The translations under genes were made by a program, and so were the position numbers. The notes under the pieces were generated by a model. The model had not been told where the DNA came from. It worked only from the letters and a program-made list of their open reading frames with translations, and made no database searches. This document shows, in pieces, positions 33,996 to 46,016 of a DNA stretch of 64,000 bases; within the stretch, counting starts at the first letter, position 1, and every line of letters begins with the position of its first letter. This DNA is from Chrysoperla carnea (lineage: Eukaryota > Arthropoda > Insecta > Neuroptera > Chrysopidae): assembly GCF_905475395.1 (NCBI RefSeq), contig NC_058340.1:75308181-75372180 (forward strand). Direction: 5' to 3'.

Positions 33996-36900
33996 TATAA
34001 CAACTAAGCTAAAAGCTTCAAAAAGCTTCCAGCAAGATAACAAATCATCGGTAACTGTCACAGAAGACGACGAAACAATTGAAGACGAATCTAAAACTGA
34101 TAAAGATCATGTCAATCATGTCACAAATCATGTTATGGTATTCTCACCCCGTACTAAAGTTCGTGGATTATTGGAATTTCGTCCAGGTATCGTTCAATTA
34201 TTTTACCTTTTTTCGATATGGCACAATTTCAATTTAACATGTAAAGTTGCTTCAAGTTTAATTTTTTTTTAAATTGAGTTATTTTAATTGAAAAAATGGT
34301 GTGACAGAATAAAGTCTTCCCTTTTGAATACTCAAAATCGAGATGTTTTCTTATTAGAAATTCGTAATTTTATGAGGTTGTAGATGTTTAAACGTAGTAG
34401 AGGATTAAAGAATAGCCCACGTTCGTAACTTGTAAGATGTTGAGGAAAATTCATATTGAATTATTATTAACGTAATTTTTTATAAGTAACCAACAACTTT
34501 TGTTTGAAAAGCCCAATTTTCTGTTAACTTAATAAATTCAGCGGAATTTAAATGCTAAATTCTGAATTTTTACTTTGTATGGCCCCCAAACTTGACGTTT
34601 TGGTGTTTCAGTTTGTTTTTTGGTGACCGCGTTTTCATTTTTCTTCGGTGAAGGACGATATTTTAATGAGAATCACCAAATTAGCTCATTATTCCATTTA
34701 AATAAAATGTACAAGGCCGTTATAACGATTATCGGATATAATGACCATGATTTTACATTTCTTCAATGTCGTTACGTTCTCGTTCTTGGATTAAGTGCCC
34801 CATATATCACATTTTTTTGTTGTTGAAATTAGTACTATTTTTTGTGTGTATCAAGCGGAAGTGATGGCTATTCACGAGGTTTGTGAATGTCTAAGACTGA
34901 ACACCCTTAGGTGCAGGGACATTACAATCTTCACCGACAGCCAAGCGGCTCTAAAATCCTTTAGCTCAGTCTATCTAACGTCAAAGGTAGCACAGGACTG
35001 CCGTACGTCCTTAAATGAGTTGGCGGAACGAATGAATGTAGACCTGGTATGGGTACCGGGACACAGGGACATTCCAGGAAATTGTGAGAAGGAGACAATG
35101 TCTCATCTTCTCTGTCACTGCCCAGCTCTTGTCATGAGGAGATGGACTTACTTGAGCCAGCCTCTCTTTGACGACCTCTCCGACCTAAATTCAGTCGACG
35201 TCAAAGCCCTTCTGCTGTTCTTAAACAGCTCCAAATGGTTCATGGAGTAGTGGCCGGCGATGGGCCAACCCATTTACGGTATCACAACGGACCCTATGGT
35301 CTATGTGTGTCCCACCCCAGGACAGCCACTCTAACCTAACCTAGTACTATTTTATGCAAAAAAAAATAATTAATGTGCCATCGAAAAATTTTGTTAGGAT
35401 AATGAAATACTAGCATGTATCCACGACCTTGAAATAAGCATATAATACCCGGAAATCCATTTTTTTGATCCAATGAATAAATTTGACCTCGAAATTTAAT
35501 TTGCACCCAATTATTTTTTTTTATATAAAAAGTTTAATGCATGGTTTTTTTTTCTGCACATTATAATTTATCTTGCGCGGTATTTCGGATTATTGCGATA
35601 TATGCCGAGTTTTTCATAGCTACAAAAATACTTAATTTCAAGACAAAAATTCAGTCTAAGTGACTAGAAAAGTAAATACTTGGTTTTCGACTTAACTTCG
35701 ATAATTTATTTTTTAAACGTGATTATAATCCAGTCTTATTGAAACCTGAGGTCCTTGGCGTTAAAAATTTGCGTAGTAAAAAAGTATTTGTGTAAGACCC
35801 GAACTTAACCCTTCGCCCATCGCGTGAAATTCACACAGATTTGATCGCGTGGCGGCGATGTGCCGTAATGTTAATTTTTTTAAAGCGTTGTCATTTAATA
35901 ATAATGGATGTAGTTCAAATAGTAAAACATAGATGGACTTACGGTTAGCATCTGAGAGCGCTGTAAATGCGATGCCGTGCTTATTACGCGATCGGCGAAG
36001 GGTTAACAGTTTCTCAAATTTCCAGCCTTTGAAAATACTCTCAAATAATACTCGTGGCTCCTGACCTATGATAAATTATACTGAAAAATCGGGATTTTTG
36101 ACATTTGATTCTTGAAACACCCTGTAGAAATTTTTAATTGACTTTTTAAAGATTTATGTAATTAATTACAGGTCCCGGTGGTCGTCAAAATGAAAACGAT
36201 CGTCGATCTACAACACGAGACCGTGGTGGGAAAATCTTTTCATATTCACGTATCTCGGATTACCGGACACCACGCACTAAATTTCAAGAATCGTTGAATC
36301 GTAACAATTCCAATGAATGTATTCAACATCATTCGAAACATTTTTTGGATATGGATAACAAAAATAAATTAGATAGCGGTTACAATAATTTACCAGATGA
36401 TCCACGCATATCGAAAATGTTACGGAAATTGTGCGTGGAAACGGATCAAGATCGTTCGATTGCAATCTGCCATAAATTATTGGATACGCTGATGTTTCCC
36501 GACAATGCGAAATATATTCGACGTGCATTTGATATTTTAGCAGATACGCTTCTGGGAATTATTAAATTTGGTCCGTGCGAAGATACGCGCTATTTAGCAG
36601 CACGTGCTCTGGGTCGGATTGGATATATCATGGAAAACGATTACAAATACTTTTTGACCTGGTTAATCAAGGAATTTACTAAAAGTCGAGATGATGAAAT
36701 CAAAATACTTCTTATCAAATCCCTAATCGAAACGTATACTCTGGAGCGCACTCAATCTAAACTCTACGACTACTCAACTTTAACCCTGAACAATATTATC
36801 AGTCAAGTGGAGTACGCTGAACGGCCAGAATTATTTATGGCCCTAATCGATGTTGTGTTAATGATCACAGAATGTTATCCGAACGAAGTCAATTCTCATT

Positions 36901-39900
36901 TTCGAGATGTGGTTGATATATTAGTGGGATGGCTTGTAGAAAGTAATCATTCGCCTGAGATGGCAGATTATGCTTCGCGAAGTTTGCAACGTTTGGGTGT
37001 TCATTGGCAGACGAATATTTTATTTTCAATTCAATTATTAGCACAGTTTTTAGAAGATTTAGTTGCGTTTAGCGAAGCGTTTAATTCATCCGGATCATCT
37101 ACACCGTTGGAGTATATTTCACCAAAAATTGAGACTTCACTGAATCAAGTAACAGCTTTAACTCGAGTTATTAACACTGTACTAAAATGTTTGGGTACAT
37201 GTTTAAATCCATCGAGTAGTTCTTGTATAACACTCCAATTTTTAACGGATTGTTTTATTAATATTGTTTCAACCGCAACTAAAACATTGGATAAATATTT
37301 ACCAGAAAATTTAATAATTGCCGCCAATGAAAGTGCTTACATTCTACTTGGATACATCCAATCAAAATCGGCCCAAGCTAACGAATTTTTATATAATTTA
37401 ATTGATATCGAATTATCGTTAACTCAAGATTTTAGTGATGCAACTTTGGTTTCGATGTTGTTATTAATTTCACAAACGATTAAAGAAGTTGCTGCGAATT
37501 TACCAATTGAATTGGTGCAAAAACTTTTAGGGGAAACATCGGAAATTTTAAAATTACGTAATTCACCATCGATAAACGTTCAAACTGGAGTTGTGAGCGT
37601 TTATCATAGTTTATTAAACTTAAAAAATATTCCATTGCTTCAGGAAGCATATCGATATGTTTTGGGAGATTTGGAGCGAAGTTATTTAGTTTTATTACCT
37701 AATTTGGAACCTTTTTGTGCAAATAATCCAATGACGATAACTTACAGCGAATCGGAAGCAGAAATAACAACTTTATTCCTTCTTCGCTGTCTTTCCGACT
37801 TAGCTAACGCAAGCAGTTCAATCATCGGAATGTGGGCATTACGTCCAAGTATTTTGGAACTGTTGGCTGTTCAATTAAAACCATATTCATACGAATTAGG
37901 GCTACATTGTCCCTCGTTACAACACGCAATTTTATTTTTATTATACTCGCATTGTAAGCGATATAATCATTTTGTTTCGAGCAGCAATCTAGTTTTCCAA
38001 TCGCGTACAAATGTTTGTGATATGTTGGGACTCCCGTTGAATATTAATTTGGGAGAAGGTGCAACAAGTTCACCTACATCAGGACATTTAACAATCATTT
38101 TAGATGTGGTGACGAAAACTTTGCTCACGCAAACTTGTGTTGAAACAAAATGTTTGATTTTAACATGGTCGAAAGAAATTATCACACTCTCGGAATCGTA
38201 TTACGAGACGTTGTATCAGAAGCCGAGTTTTATGGAATTTACGAATGCGATAACGCAATGTGGATTTGATATTAACGGCGATATTGTAACGACTGTTTAT
38301 GAGACGTTAAGTCTGTTGTTGAGTAATAATCGTGCTAAATGGTCGACGGATTTTCTAACAAAATTAAGTGATTTGTGTGCGTTACATATGAATTGTGTTG
38401 ATGAGGAAATCCGTAACAAGTATTCCATACTCTCCACGAAAATTCCATGGAATATAATCACTTTTAACATCGAAAAACAATCTCAACTAAGTAAAATTAA
38501 GCGTAAATATAAAAATCAACTCCCCCAAGGGGAATATAACAAAAGTGTGGTCCAATTAGCTCAACATTTGCATATAACTCGAAGTGGAGGGGGTAACATA
38601 GAAATGCATACCCAAAATTTTAAGAAATTTATGTCCCATTTACTGTTTGGACACGAACATGAGTTAAATTGGTTGGAGAATATCTTAAATAGTTGTTGGC
38701 CACTTTTGGATACCACAGATTTGGATGATTATGTGACTTATTTTGGAAATTTAGCTCAAATTTCATATCCGTTGTTAATTTTTTGGATTACCTTTGAAGC
38801 GGCTAATTTTTGTGTGAATAATAAGTTACGTACACCACTTGGTAAACCAACGGATACATTTACGAGTATCGAAAGTTCGATTAAAAAATTGGCTAGGGAA
38901 ATTACGAATGAACGAAAAACAGCATCGATTAGTTTGATGTTAAAAGAAAATAAACGGGTACGAATTTTAATGGAATTTATGGAACATCTTGAAAAAGTTA
39001 TTTACAATGCTTCAGAAGGTTGTGCGACGGCGATGACTCAACCAAGTAAACCTGTACGCACCTTTTTTCATACAAACGCTAGTACATGTCGTGAATGGTT
39101 TAGTCGAATTCGAATTGCAATCACGGTTGTTGCTTTACATGCTGGACTTAGTCCCATGGCTATACGACACGCGCAAGCCTTGTTAAATGATCTCGCTAAC
39201 GCCGATAACACTCAAGGCGTGGAATTTGAACGAGCTGTCTTACATCTAGCCTGGGGATATCTTAATCTAAACGAATCCGAAGCTTTGCAAGGCTTATACG
39301 TTTGGTGTTCGAATATTGCTAAAAGAAAATTTGCCTGGCTTAAAACCGCCGCGGAACAAGCTAGCAAAAAGTATGAGAACGCTGCGAAAGCTTATGAAAG
39401 CATTCTAGAAAGCGAGTTACAGCAAAATTTGGATGAGAAAACTGAAGGTGGTGGGGAGCCAAATGAAAGTTTTGATAAGAGCAAAAATGATTCGAAATTA
39501 TTGAAATTAACTTTCATCAGTGATCAAATAACGGAATGTTATCGAAAAGTAAACTGTTGGAATGATTTAGCTCAATGGAAACTTAAGGAACATGACCTTT
39601 TAGCTAAATATAATCAAAATGGAGGATTTAATAAGTACACGTTAAATTGTATCAGCTCGGATTACGCTCAAACGTTGTTTGAATTTGAGGAAAATGATTT
39701 TGTATTACTTGGAGAGTTAACCAAATGGAATAAAACGGAAAAATCATGCGAAAATAGTTCATGGAGCACGTACAGTTTGTTACATGATGTCGAAACCGAT
39801 TTATACGATTGTGTTTTGAATCTGCAACGACCCGATGTTAAGTACGAAACTTATAAAGACAACTTAAATAACGCTGTTAATATAACTCAAGTTTGTATTC

Positions 39901-42900
39901 AAGAAAAACTACGAAATTTACCGTCAGAATTCCTACAAAATTCCGTATTTTTAAATCAAATCGCTACATGCATGAAAAATACATTTTTGGGAAATACGAA
40001 CGGCGAAACTTGTATAAATATCTGTACAGATCAAAATAGTATACGACAAATGAATTCGAACATTTTATCGAAAATTCTATGGTGGTCGGAATGTTTCAAT
40101 AAAGTTAAACCACAAAATACAACCTTGGATATCGCAAATTTACGTTTAGATGTTGCTAGGGCCGCTCGTAAAGAAGGTAATTTTAATTTGGCGCGAAAAC
40201 AAATTCAAAAGTTTTTCGATTTGAAAAAAGATTTATATTTGATTGGAGAATCGAAAATGAATCAATGGGCAGTTTTGGAGAATATATCAAAAACTTTAAT
40301 CGACTATGAAAATTTGGATGTAAGTACGTGGTCGTTAAATAACGCTCGAGCATTAATGGAAGCCGCTAAGTTGTTGTATGTGAGTCACGATAATAAGGAA
40401 CTAGCGTTATTTTTATGCGCTGTCACATCATTTGGTGTGTCACAACGAATCACGATGTCTGATTGTAGTTACGAGCTTCGTGAACGTGGAACTAGAATGT
40501 TGTTAACATTAGCGAAATGGGTTCAAATCGAAACGAATCAAAATTATGTCGCAGATATTTCAAATCCACTAGGTCGTTTCGTAACGTTGATCCCAGAAAT
40601 TGGATTAGTTGAACAAAGTGATCATACTGATATCATTCCGATACAAGATATGGCAGTGGGAAAAGTTTTACAATTTGCGGCGAATCAATGCTCAACGTTA
40701 GCGAAAGTATGGTTCACATATGGATCGTGGTGTTATCGTTGGGGACGAAAAATGGTTGATCATAGCAGTGAATCTGGAACAGCTGGTGGGACTTTATCGG
40801 AAAGTGATCGTGAGGCGATTAAAAATTTAATGCCAATTGGAACTTCACTTGAAGATTTACAGAATGTTTATCAAATTTTATCACAAACTCGAGCTGTTGC
40901 CGATGAAGATGATATCGGATCAAATGACATAAACACTTCGGAGATGATCGAAGCTCAATTACGAAGTGTGCCAATTTTATCGAATGCTTATCCCGAACAT
41001 TTATTAATGCTTGTTAATATCTGGCGACAAGCACAAAAACGGGTGTACTCCTACTACGATTTATCTGCGAATGCGTACTTTAAGTACTTAGAACTGTACA
41101 GTACCGCGGATTTACTCGAATCCGGTGAATGTACAACAATAACCGCAACACTACGATTACTTCGTTTAATTGTGAAACACGCGCTGGAATTACAAACTGT
41201 GCTGGAATCTGGATTAGCTACCACTCCGACTCAACCATGGAAAGCGATTATCCCTCAATTATTTTCACGATTAAATCATCCAGAAGCGTATGTACGGCGA
41301 CGTGTTTCAGAACTCCTATGTCGTGTGGCCACAGATGCTCCACATTTGATAACATTCCCCGCTGTAGTTGGAGCCGTACAAGGAGGAGTCAATCAATTAG
41401 AATTCGCTGAAATGAAAGATTATTTATCTCAAAATGATAACGAAAACAATGATTTCGACGATTTAGACGAAACGGATAAAGATGTTACGAATAACGTTCT
41501 AAATAGTTGTTTTATGTCTATGGTCGAAACTTTAAGTAAACAAACACCAGAAACCATTACTCAAGTGCAACTTTTAGTCAAAGAACTTCGTCGAATTACA
41601 CTTTTATGGGATGAATTATGGCTGGGAACTTTACTTCAACATAACAATGAAATTGTTCGACGTCTAACTCAACTCGAACAAGAGATTCTAAAAGTTAACA
41701 ACAACACAAATTTAACGAAAGATGAAAAAGAGTACCTAGTTGCGGAAAAACATCGAATTCTAACGAAGCCAATTATATTTATTTTGGAGCAATTACATTC
41801 GATTACCTCAATAACACCAGAAACACCGAATGAGAAACTATTCCAGGAACGTTTTAATTCAATTATTGTGGATGTTATCGAAAAATTAAAGCATCCATTA
41901 AATCCAAACAAACCAAAAGAATCTTGGCAACCTTTGAAAGTTTTACAAACAAAATTACAGCAAAGAGCCCATAAACGAGCTTCGTATACCCTGAAAATGT
42001 CTGATATTAGTCCAATTCTGGCTCAAATGCATGATACAGTTATTGCAATGCCTGGACTTCGAAATAATAACTCAAAACAATTGGTAACAATCATGTCAGT
42101 CGATAATCACGTTTCGATCTTACCAACGAAAACTAAACCGAAAAAATTAATATTCCATGGTTCGGATGGTCAAACTTACACGTATTTGTTTAAAGGTCTG
42201 GAAGATCTACATTTGGATGAACGAATTATGCAATTTTTGAGTATTGCAAATACAATGTTGGCAAAAGGTTCCGAGAATAATGTTTACCGAGCGAAACATT
42301 ACTCGGTAATTCCGTTAGGTCCTAGATCGGGTTTAATCAGTTGGGTGGATGGTGTTACTCCTGTGTTCGCGTTATACAAACGTTGGCAACAGCGAGCAGC
42401 TACAAAAGCTTCGCTAAAACAAAATAGTTCACAAACAACGGTTTTACGTCCTTCGGAATTGTTTTACAATAAACTGAATCCGTTATTAAAAGAACATGGA
42501 GTGAAGAATATCGATAATCGTAAAGAATGGCCTGTGAGTGTGTTAAAACAAGTTTTAACTGAGTTAATGGCGGAAACTCCCGATGATTTGTTAGCTCGTG
42601 AATTGTGGTGTCATAGTATAAACACTGGTGCTTGGTGGCAAAACGTGCGGAATTATTCGTATTCGGTGGCAGTGATGAGTATAATCGGGTACATTATTGG
42701 ATTGGGGGATCGTCACCTAGATAATGTTTTAGTGGACTTATCCAGTGGAGAAGTTGTGCATATTGACTATAATGTGTGTTTTGAAAAGGGGAAAACGTTA
42801 CGTGTCCCAGAAAAGGTTCCATTTAGGATGACACCAAATATTCGTGCTGCTCTAGGTGTAACAGGAGTTGAGGTGAGCGTTTTTTTGATTTGTTTTTTAT

Positions 42901-42929
42901 TTATTGAGGATTTTCTGGTATTGTTTTAA
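33982..42929 (+). CDS. SMG1: SMG1, nonsense-mediated decay PI3K-like kinase (5' 2302 codons; C-terminus not in window)
   Basis: Exon 1 is 33982-34186 and exon 2 is 36172-42872. The CCA G|GT join is in phase. Exon 2 ends GTTGAG|GTGAGC, and the open frame reads into the intron to 42929. SMG1 phosphorylates UPF1 in the SURF complex during mRNA surveillance. The N-terminal ~1900 residues form the HEAT/FAT solenoid (FRDVVDILVGW, SRLNHPEAYVRRRVSELLCR near 1770, ELRRITLLWDELWLGTLL). The kinase domain shows KPKKLIFHGSDGQTYTYLFK (~2057-2076), the catalytic loop GLGDRHLDN (D2248) and the metal-binding D2267 in VVHIDYN, then VPFRMTPN and GVTGVE. In known SMG1s about 900-1350 more residues follow, ending in FATC. 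None is visible before 64000. The first ATG after an in-frame TAA (33961) was taken as start. Confidence 0.96.
34842..35342 (+). mobile_element. 5'-truncated non-LTR retrotransposon: RNase H domain and 3' UTR
   Basis: From 34846 a frame ending at the stop 35248-35250 encodes an RNase H segment (EVMAIHEVCECL, ITIFTDSQAALKSF, VDLVWVPGHRDIPGN with conserved TDSQAA and GHRDIPGN). It runs directly into ETMSHLLCHCPAL, a C-terminal Cys-rich tail normally found further on, so an internal segment is deleted. A 3' UTR (GGCGATGGGCCAACCC ... CTAACCTAACC) follows. A 12 bp direct repeat TAGTACTATTTT flanks it (34830-34841 and 35342-35353), the signature of target-primed insertion. It is dead: no endonuclease or reverse transcriptase. 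A related minus-strand copy is at 62795-63013. It belongs to the RNase H-bearing I/R1-like LINEs. Confidence 0.88.
35805..36006. mobile_element. piggyBac-type MITE with TTAA target duplication
   Basis: The element 35809-36002 (194 bp) starts CCCTTCGCCCATCGCGT and ends with the reverse complement of CCCTTCGCCGATCGCGT (one mismatch in 17). It is flanked on both sides by TTAA (35805-35808 and 36003-36006). TTAA duplications with CCC-starting ends are diagnostic of the piggyBac superfamily. There is no transposase. It lies 165 bp before the SMG1 exon 2 acceptor. Confidence 0.88.
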
Positions 42930-42946
42930 TTTGAATGTGCACAAGT

Positions 42947-43082
42947 GGATTAAAAGAAATTGAATTCACAAGCGTATTCTAGGGACATCCTGTCTTTTTA
43001 ACCCTTCACCCATCGTATGGAGGGTAGAGATAAGGTGAATCATCTCTGTTTATAAAAAATGCCCATCGAATCAGAAGTGTCC
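42947..43082 (+). repeat. Repeat B leader with TTAACCCTTCACCCATCG
   Basis: The run from GAAATTGAATTCACAAGCG to AATCATCTCTGT is nearly identical to 54165-54265. It contains TTAACCCTTCACCCATCGTA, which closely resembles the end of the piggyBac-type MITE at 35805, suggesting related ends. It begins about 75 bases after the last visible SMG1 donor site. Confidence 0.7.
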
Positions 43083-43672
43083 ATCGAGGAAAATTTTTCG
43101 TTTACGATTTGGATGAAACTCATGTTATAAGGTAATATTGACCCAAAAAATTCAAAAATCTCGTTCATTCAACATTTGGTCGAATAGTTTTCGAGATAAC
43201 GCCAAAAATCGATCCTAGATATGGTTTTTCTCATAAGCTATTAGCCCAATCGCCAAATATTATTGAATTTTTTGGGTCAAAATTACCTTATAAACTGAGT
43301 TTCATCAAATTCTGAAACCTAAAAATTTTTGGTGAATTTTTCGATTTTTACTAAAGGGGTACCCCTTAAAAAAATTGTAAAAAATCGAAAAAAATTTTTC
43401 GTTTCCGATTTGAATGAAACTCATTTTATAAGGTATTATTGACCCAAAAATTCAAAAATCGCGTTCATTCAACATTTGGTTGAATAGTTTTCGAGATAAC
43501 GCATAAAAAAATCGATCCTAGATATGGTTTTTCTCATAAGCTATTAGCCCAATCGCCAAATATTATTGAACTTTTTGGGTCAAAATTACCTTATAAACTG
43601 AGTTTCATCCAATTCCGAAACCAAAAAATTTTTGGTGAATTTTTCGATTTTTACAAAGGGGTACCCTACTCG
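43083..43672 (+). repeat. Palindromic repeat B, two tandem ~290 bp units
   Basis: Each unit is a long palindrome. TTATAAGGTAATATTGACCC...TTCAA (43125-43155) is mirrored by TTGAA...GGGTCAAAATTACCTTATAA (43263-43293), with outer arms GATGAAACTC/GAGTTTCATC and inner arms AACATTTGG/CCAAATATT. The second unit (about 43376-43672) repeats the first with few changes. The units are joined by the palindrome AAGGGGTACCCCTT. It has no ORF of substance. Confidence 0.85.
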
Positions 43673-45413
43673 AATTAATCGGACAATTAAAAAGTGGGTT
43701 AATTTTATTATTAACGAATGATTAATACGCCTAGTTTCCTGGAGATTTAGGAACCATTTAACACCCATGTCATCATTTCATCAAAAACTTGAAAATTTTG
43801 GACTATGATTGTGTGACAAATCATAGCTCAAAACGTAAACTTTTAAATTCAAGGTCTAAGATATTAATTAAAATGTTTTTGCTAGTTTTAAAATAATTTT
43901 ATTAGAAAAAAAAACCGTTTAATACAAAATTATTCATAAAAAAAATAAAATTCAAATAAAAGCGTAAATTTTTACCACCAAAACAGGCTGTCACCACTAA
44001 AATTGCTAATCATATAATCTTGATATACTTAGGGAAAGATATGAGGAAAAATTTTAGATTAAAATGAATTTTCCAGTAGAAAATAAAATAAACAATGGAA
44101 TGTCGCTGTCAATATGAGCGTATTGAGGGGGGTGGGTGGGTTGGGTAGACGTTCAAGCCGAGAATTGTACTGTCCTTACATTTATTTGGTTAAGTATGTT
44201 AAGATTGAAATCCCTTTTAGGATTAAAATCTTGATTTAGGTCATCTTGAACTAAAAGCTGAGTACGCCCATGTCTGCCAATGTCATTTTTAATTATTCTA
44301 TCAAACATTGTTCAAATATCTTTTATTTTTTATTTTAAAAATATGTACAGAGTGTTACACTAGTAACGGATAATTTAACCTTTAATTACCTACTTAAATA
44401 TCTCTCGCAACAAAATCGTCAAGTGTTATTATTTTCCCAGCTGATTTCAAAAATCATATCAGATTTTGAGCGCTAAGATATTTTTTAAATCAAATTGATT
44501 TGATGTGAGTACTTAAAGGTTAAATAATATAAATTTTATTGATACAATAAAATTGATTTTTTTAATAGTAATTTCAAAACAGATAAAAAGTCTTTACAAA
44601 CAAATGTAATAAAAATCTTTTTACAAAGGATTCCTTTGGGATCAAATCAAAGAATATTTAATGAAAAATAATTCTAAAAAAAAAATTGTCATTTATGCAT
44701 AAAGTCGTAATTTCTGCTTCATTTAATCTTCATACATTATTCATTTTATACAGTAGTGATGGGACGAATGTTGTATTTGGTGTACATACTCGATTCCGAG
44801 TGTTTTTCTCTAATATTCCCGAATGCGAATTAACCTTCAAATGAAGCGCTCTCAAATTGTTCTATATTAATTTAATACACATAATTCTTCGTTATCTTAA
44901 AAGGATCCGTCGTATAAGTCTATTAAAAACACACCGTATAAGTCCATTTAAAATTAGTAACGTTTGTATAAAAAATTATTATAAATAATAAAAAATGCCA
45001 TCTATGAAAAGTAATCAGAAGTTATCAAGTATCAGAATCACTTAATTAATAGTTAATAGTCTAAAGCGCCTAAATAAGTTTTCACTTCAAAATTGTTCTT
45101 TTTTTTAAATCAACAACTTTTGTTTGATATAATATTTTATAGACTTCAAACATTAATATGATATAATGAGTATTTAAACAATTAACGTGTAATAAATGTT
45201 TATATTATTTGAAATGTTGCTTTTCAAGCAAACATTGCTTTAAAATTTTTCCCTCCATTTTCTTCGTTTCGACTAAAAATGGCGGCCTTTTTTTTACTCT
45301 CGAAATTATTTTACTTTTTGCGAGCATATGACTCACTTTCTTTGAATTCCGTGAAGTTTTGCACACTTTTCATCGTTCAGGTAGAAGTTTTTCTCAATTA
45401 AAAAAAAAAAAAA
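43673..45413. other. Between repeat B and GPCR stop, no gene recognised
   Basis: This should be SMG1 intron on the plus strand or GPCR 3' UTR on the minus strand. No SMG1 continuation exon was found. A short Helentron-like fragment (CAACTTTTGTTTGATATAAT) lies at about 45112. A G-rich patch AGGGGGGTGGGTGGGTTGGG occurs at about 44126-44145 and could form a G-quadruplex. Confidence 0.4.
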
Positions 45414-46016
45414 TTACGTAACAGTTTCTTCTAAATCACTCTCTGTATTTGTAATTATCGTAAACGTACTATTATTATGTTTTAAACCGTTTGAATATAA
45501 AACAAGTTCAGTATTTTGGGTCGGTTTGGAACCATTTTGTGTTTCATTCACAGTCACAATATCACAATTTATTTTATCACTTATTACATCATCACTGATC
45601 ACCTCATTCAAAGTAGTACAGGTTGTCACCACTGGTAACTGATTAACTGTAGTTGACAACATGTTTGGTGTTAAATTCGGATCACTTGTATGAATTGTAG
45701 TAATTTTTTGAGATTGATTATTGATTGTTGATGAATTATTGTTGTGTACATATTGATTACGATAACTTGGATTGTAATCGGTACAGTCTGGACTTTGACA
45801 TGTTAATAAACGTTTGAATGCTGTACGAAATCCTGTATTCTTCCATGCGTATATAATTGGATTCATTCCAGAATTGATCATGGCCAATGAAAACACAGTT
45901 TTGTATGTGATTGTTGTATCTGATATTGTATCTGCATTGTCAGTTACTTCGAAACATGCCACAATTAAATACGGTAACCAACATATTGAAAAACAGCCAA
46001 GTACCAAAAGTACTAC
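45414..46016 (-). CDS. GPCR exon 2: TM6, TM7, helix 8 and cytoplasmic tail
   Basis: The acceptor AG is at 46018-46017 and the stop TAA at 45416-45414. It encodes 200 residues. The tail is Asn/Thr-rich (NNNSSTINNQSQKI) with a C-terminal ESDLEETVT. No credible start exists inside the exon. Confidence 0.92.
   Translation of the reverse strand, partial: VVLLVLGCFSICWLPYLIVACFEVTDNADTISDTTITYKTVFSLAMINSGMNPIIYAWKNTGFRTAFKRLLTCQSPDCTDYNPSYRNQYVHNNNSSTINNQSQKITTIHTSDPNLTPNMLSTTVNQLPVVTTCTTLNEVISDDVISDKINCDIVTVNETQNGSKPTQNTELVLYSNGLKHNNSTFTIITNTESDLEETVT

Larger units (their letters stand above)
34187..36171 (+). other. SMG1 intron 1
   Basis: A 1985-base GT-AG intron (CCAG|GTATCG ... TTAATTACAG|GT). 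It hosts a 5'-truncated retrotransposon fragment and a piggyBac-type MITE, both in positions that do not touch splice sites. Confidence 0.9.

Noticed and set aside
34795-35250. Functional RNase H gene
   Set aside because: The frame is a 5'-truncated, internally deleted retrotransposon fragment with target duplications, not a host gene.
41129-41911. ORFs on both strands inside SMG1
   Set aside because: They are shadow frames of the strongly supported SMG1 exon.
44126-44145. G-quadruplex regulatory element
   Set aside because: The G-rich patch is real, but a single such stretch between genes has no supporting context. It is only noted in the region description.
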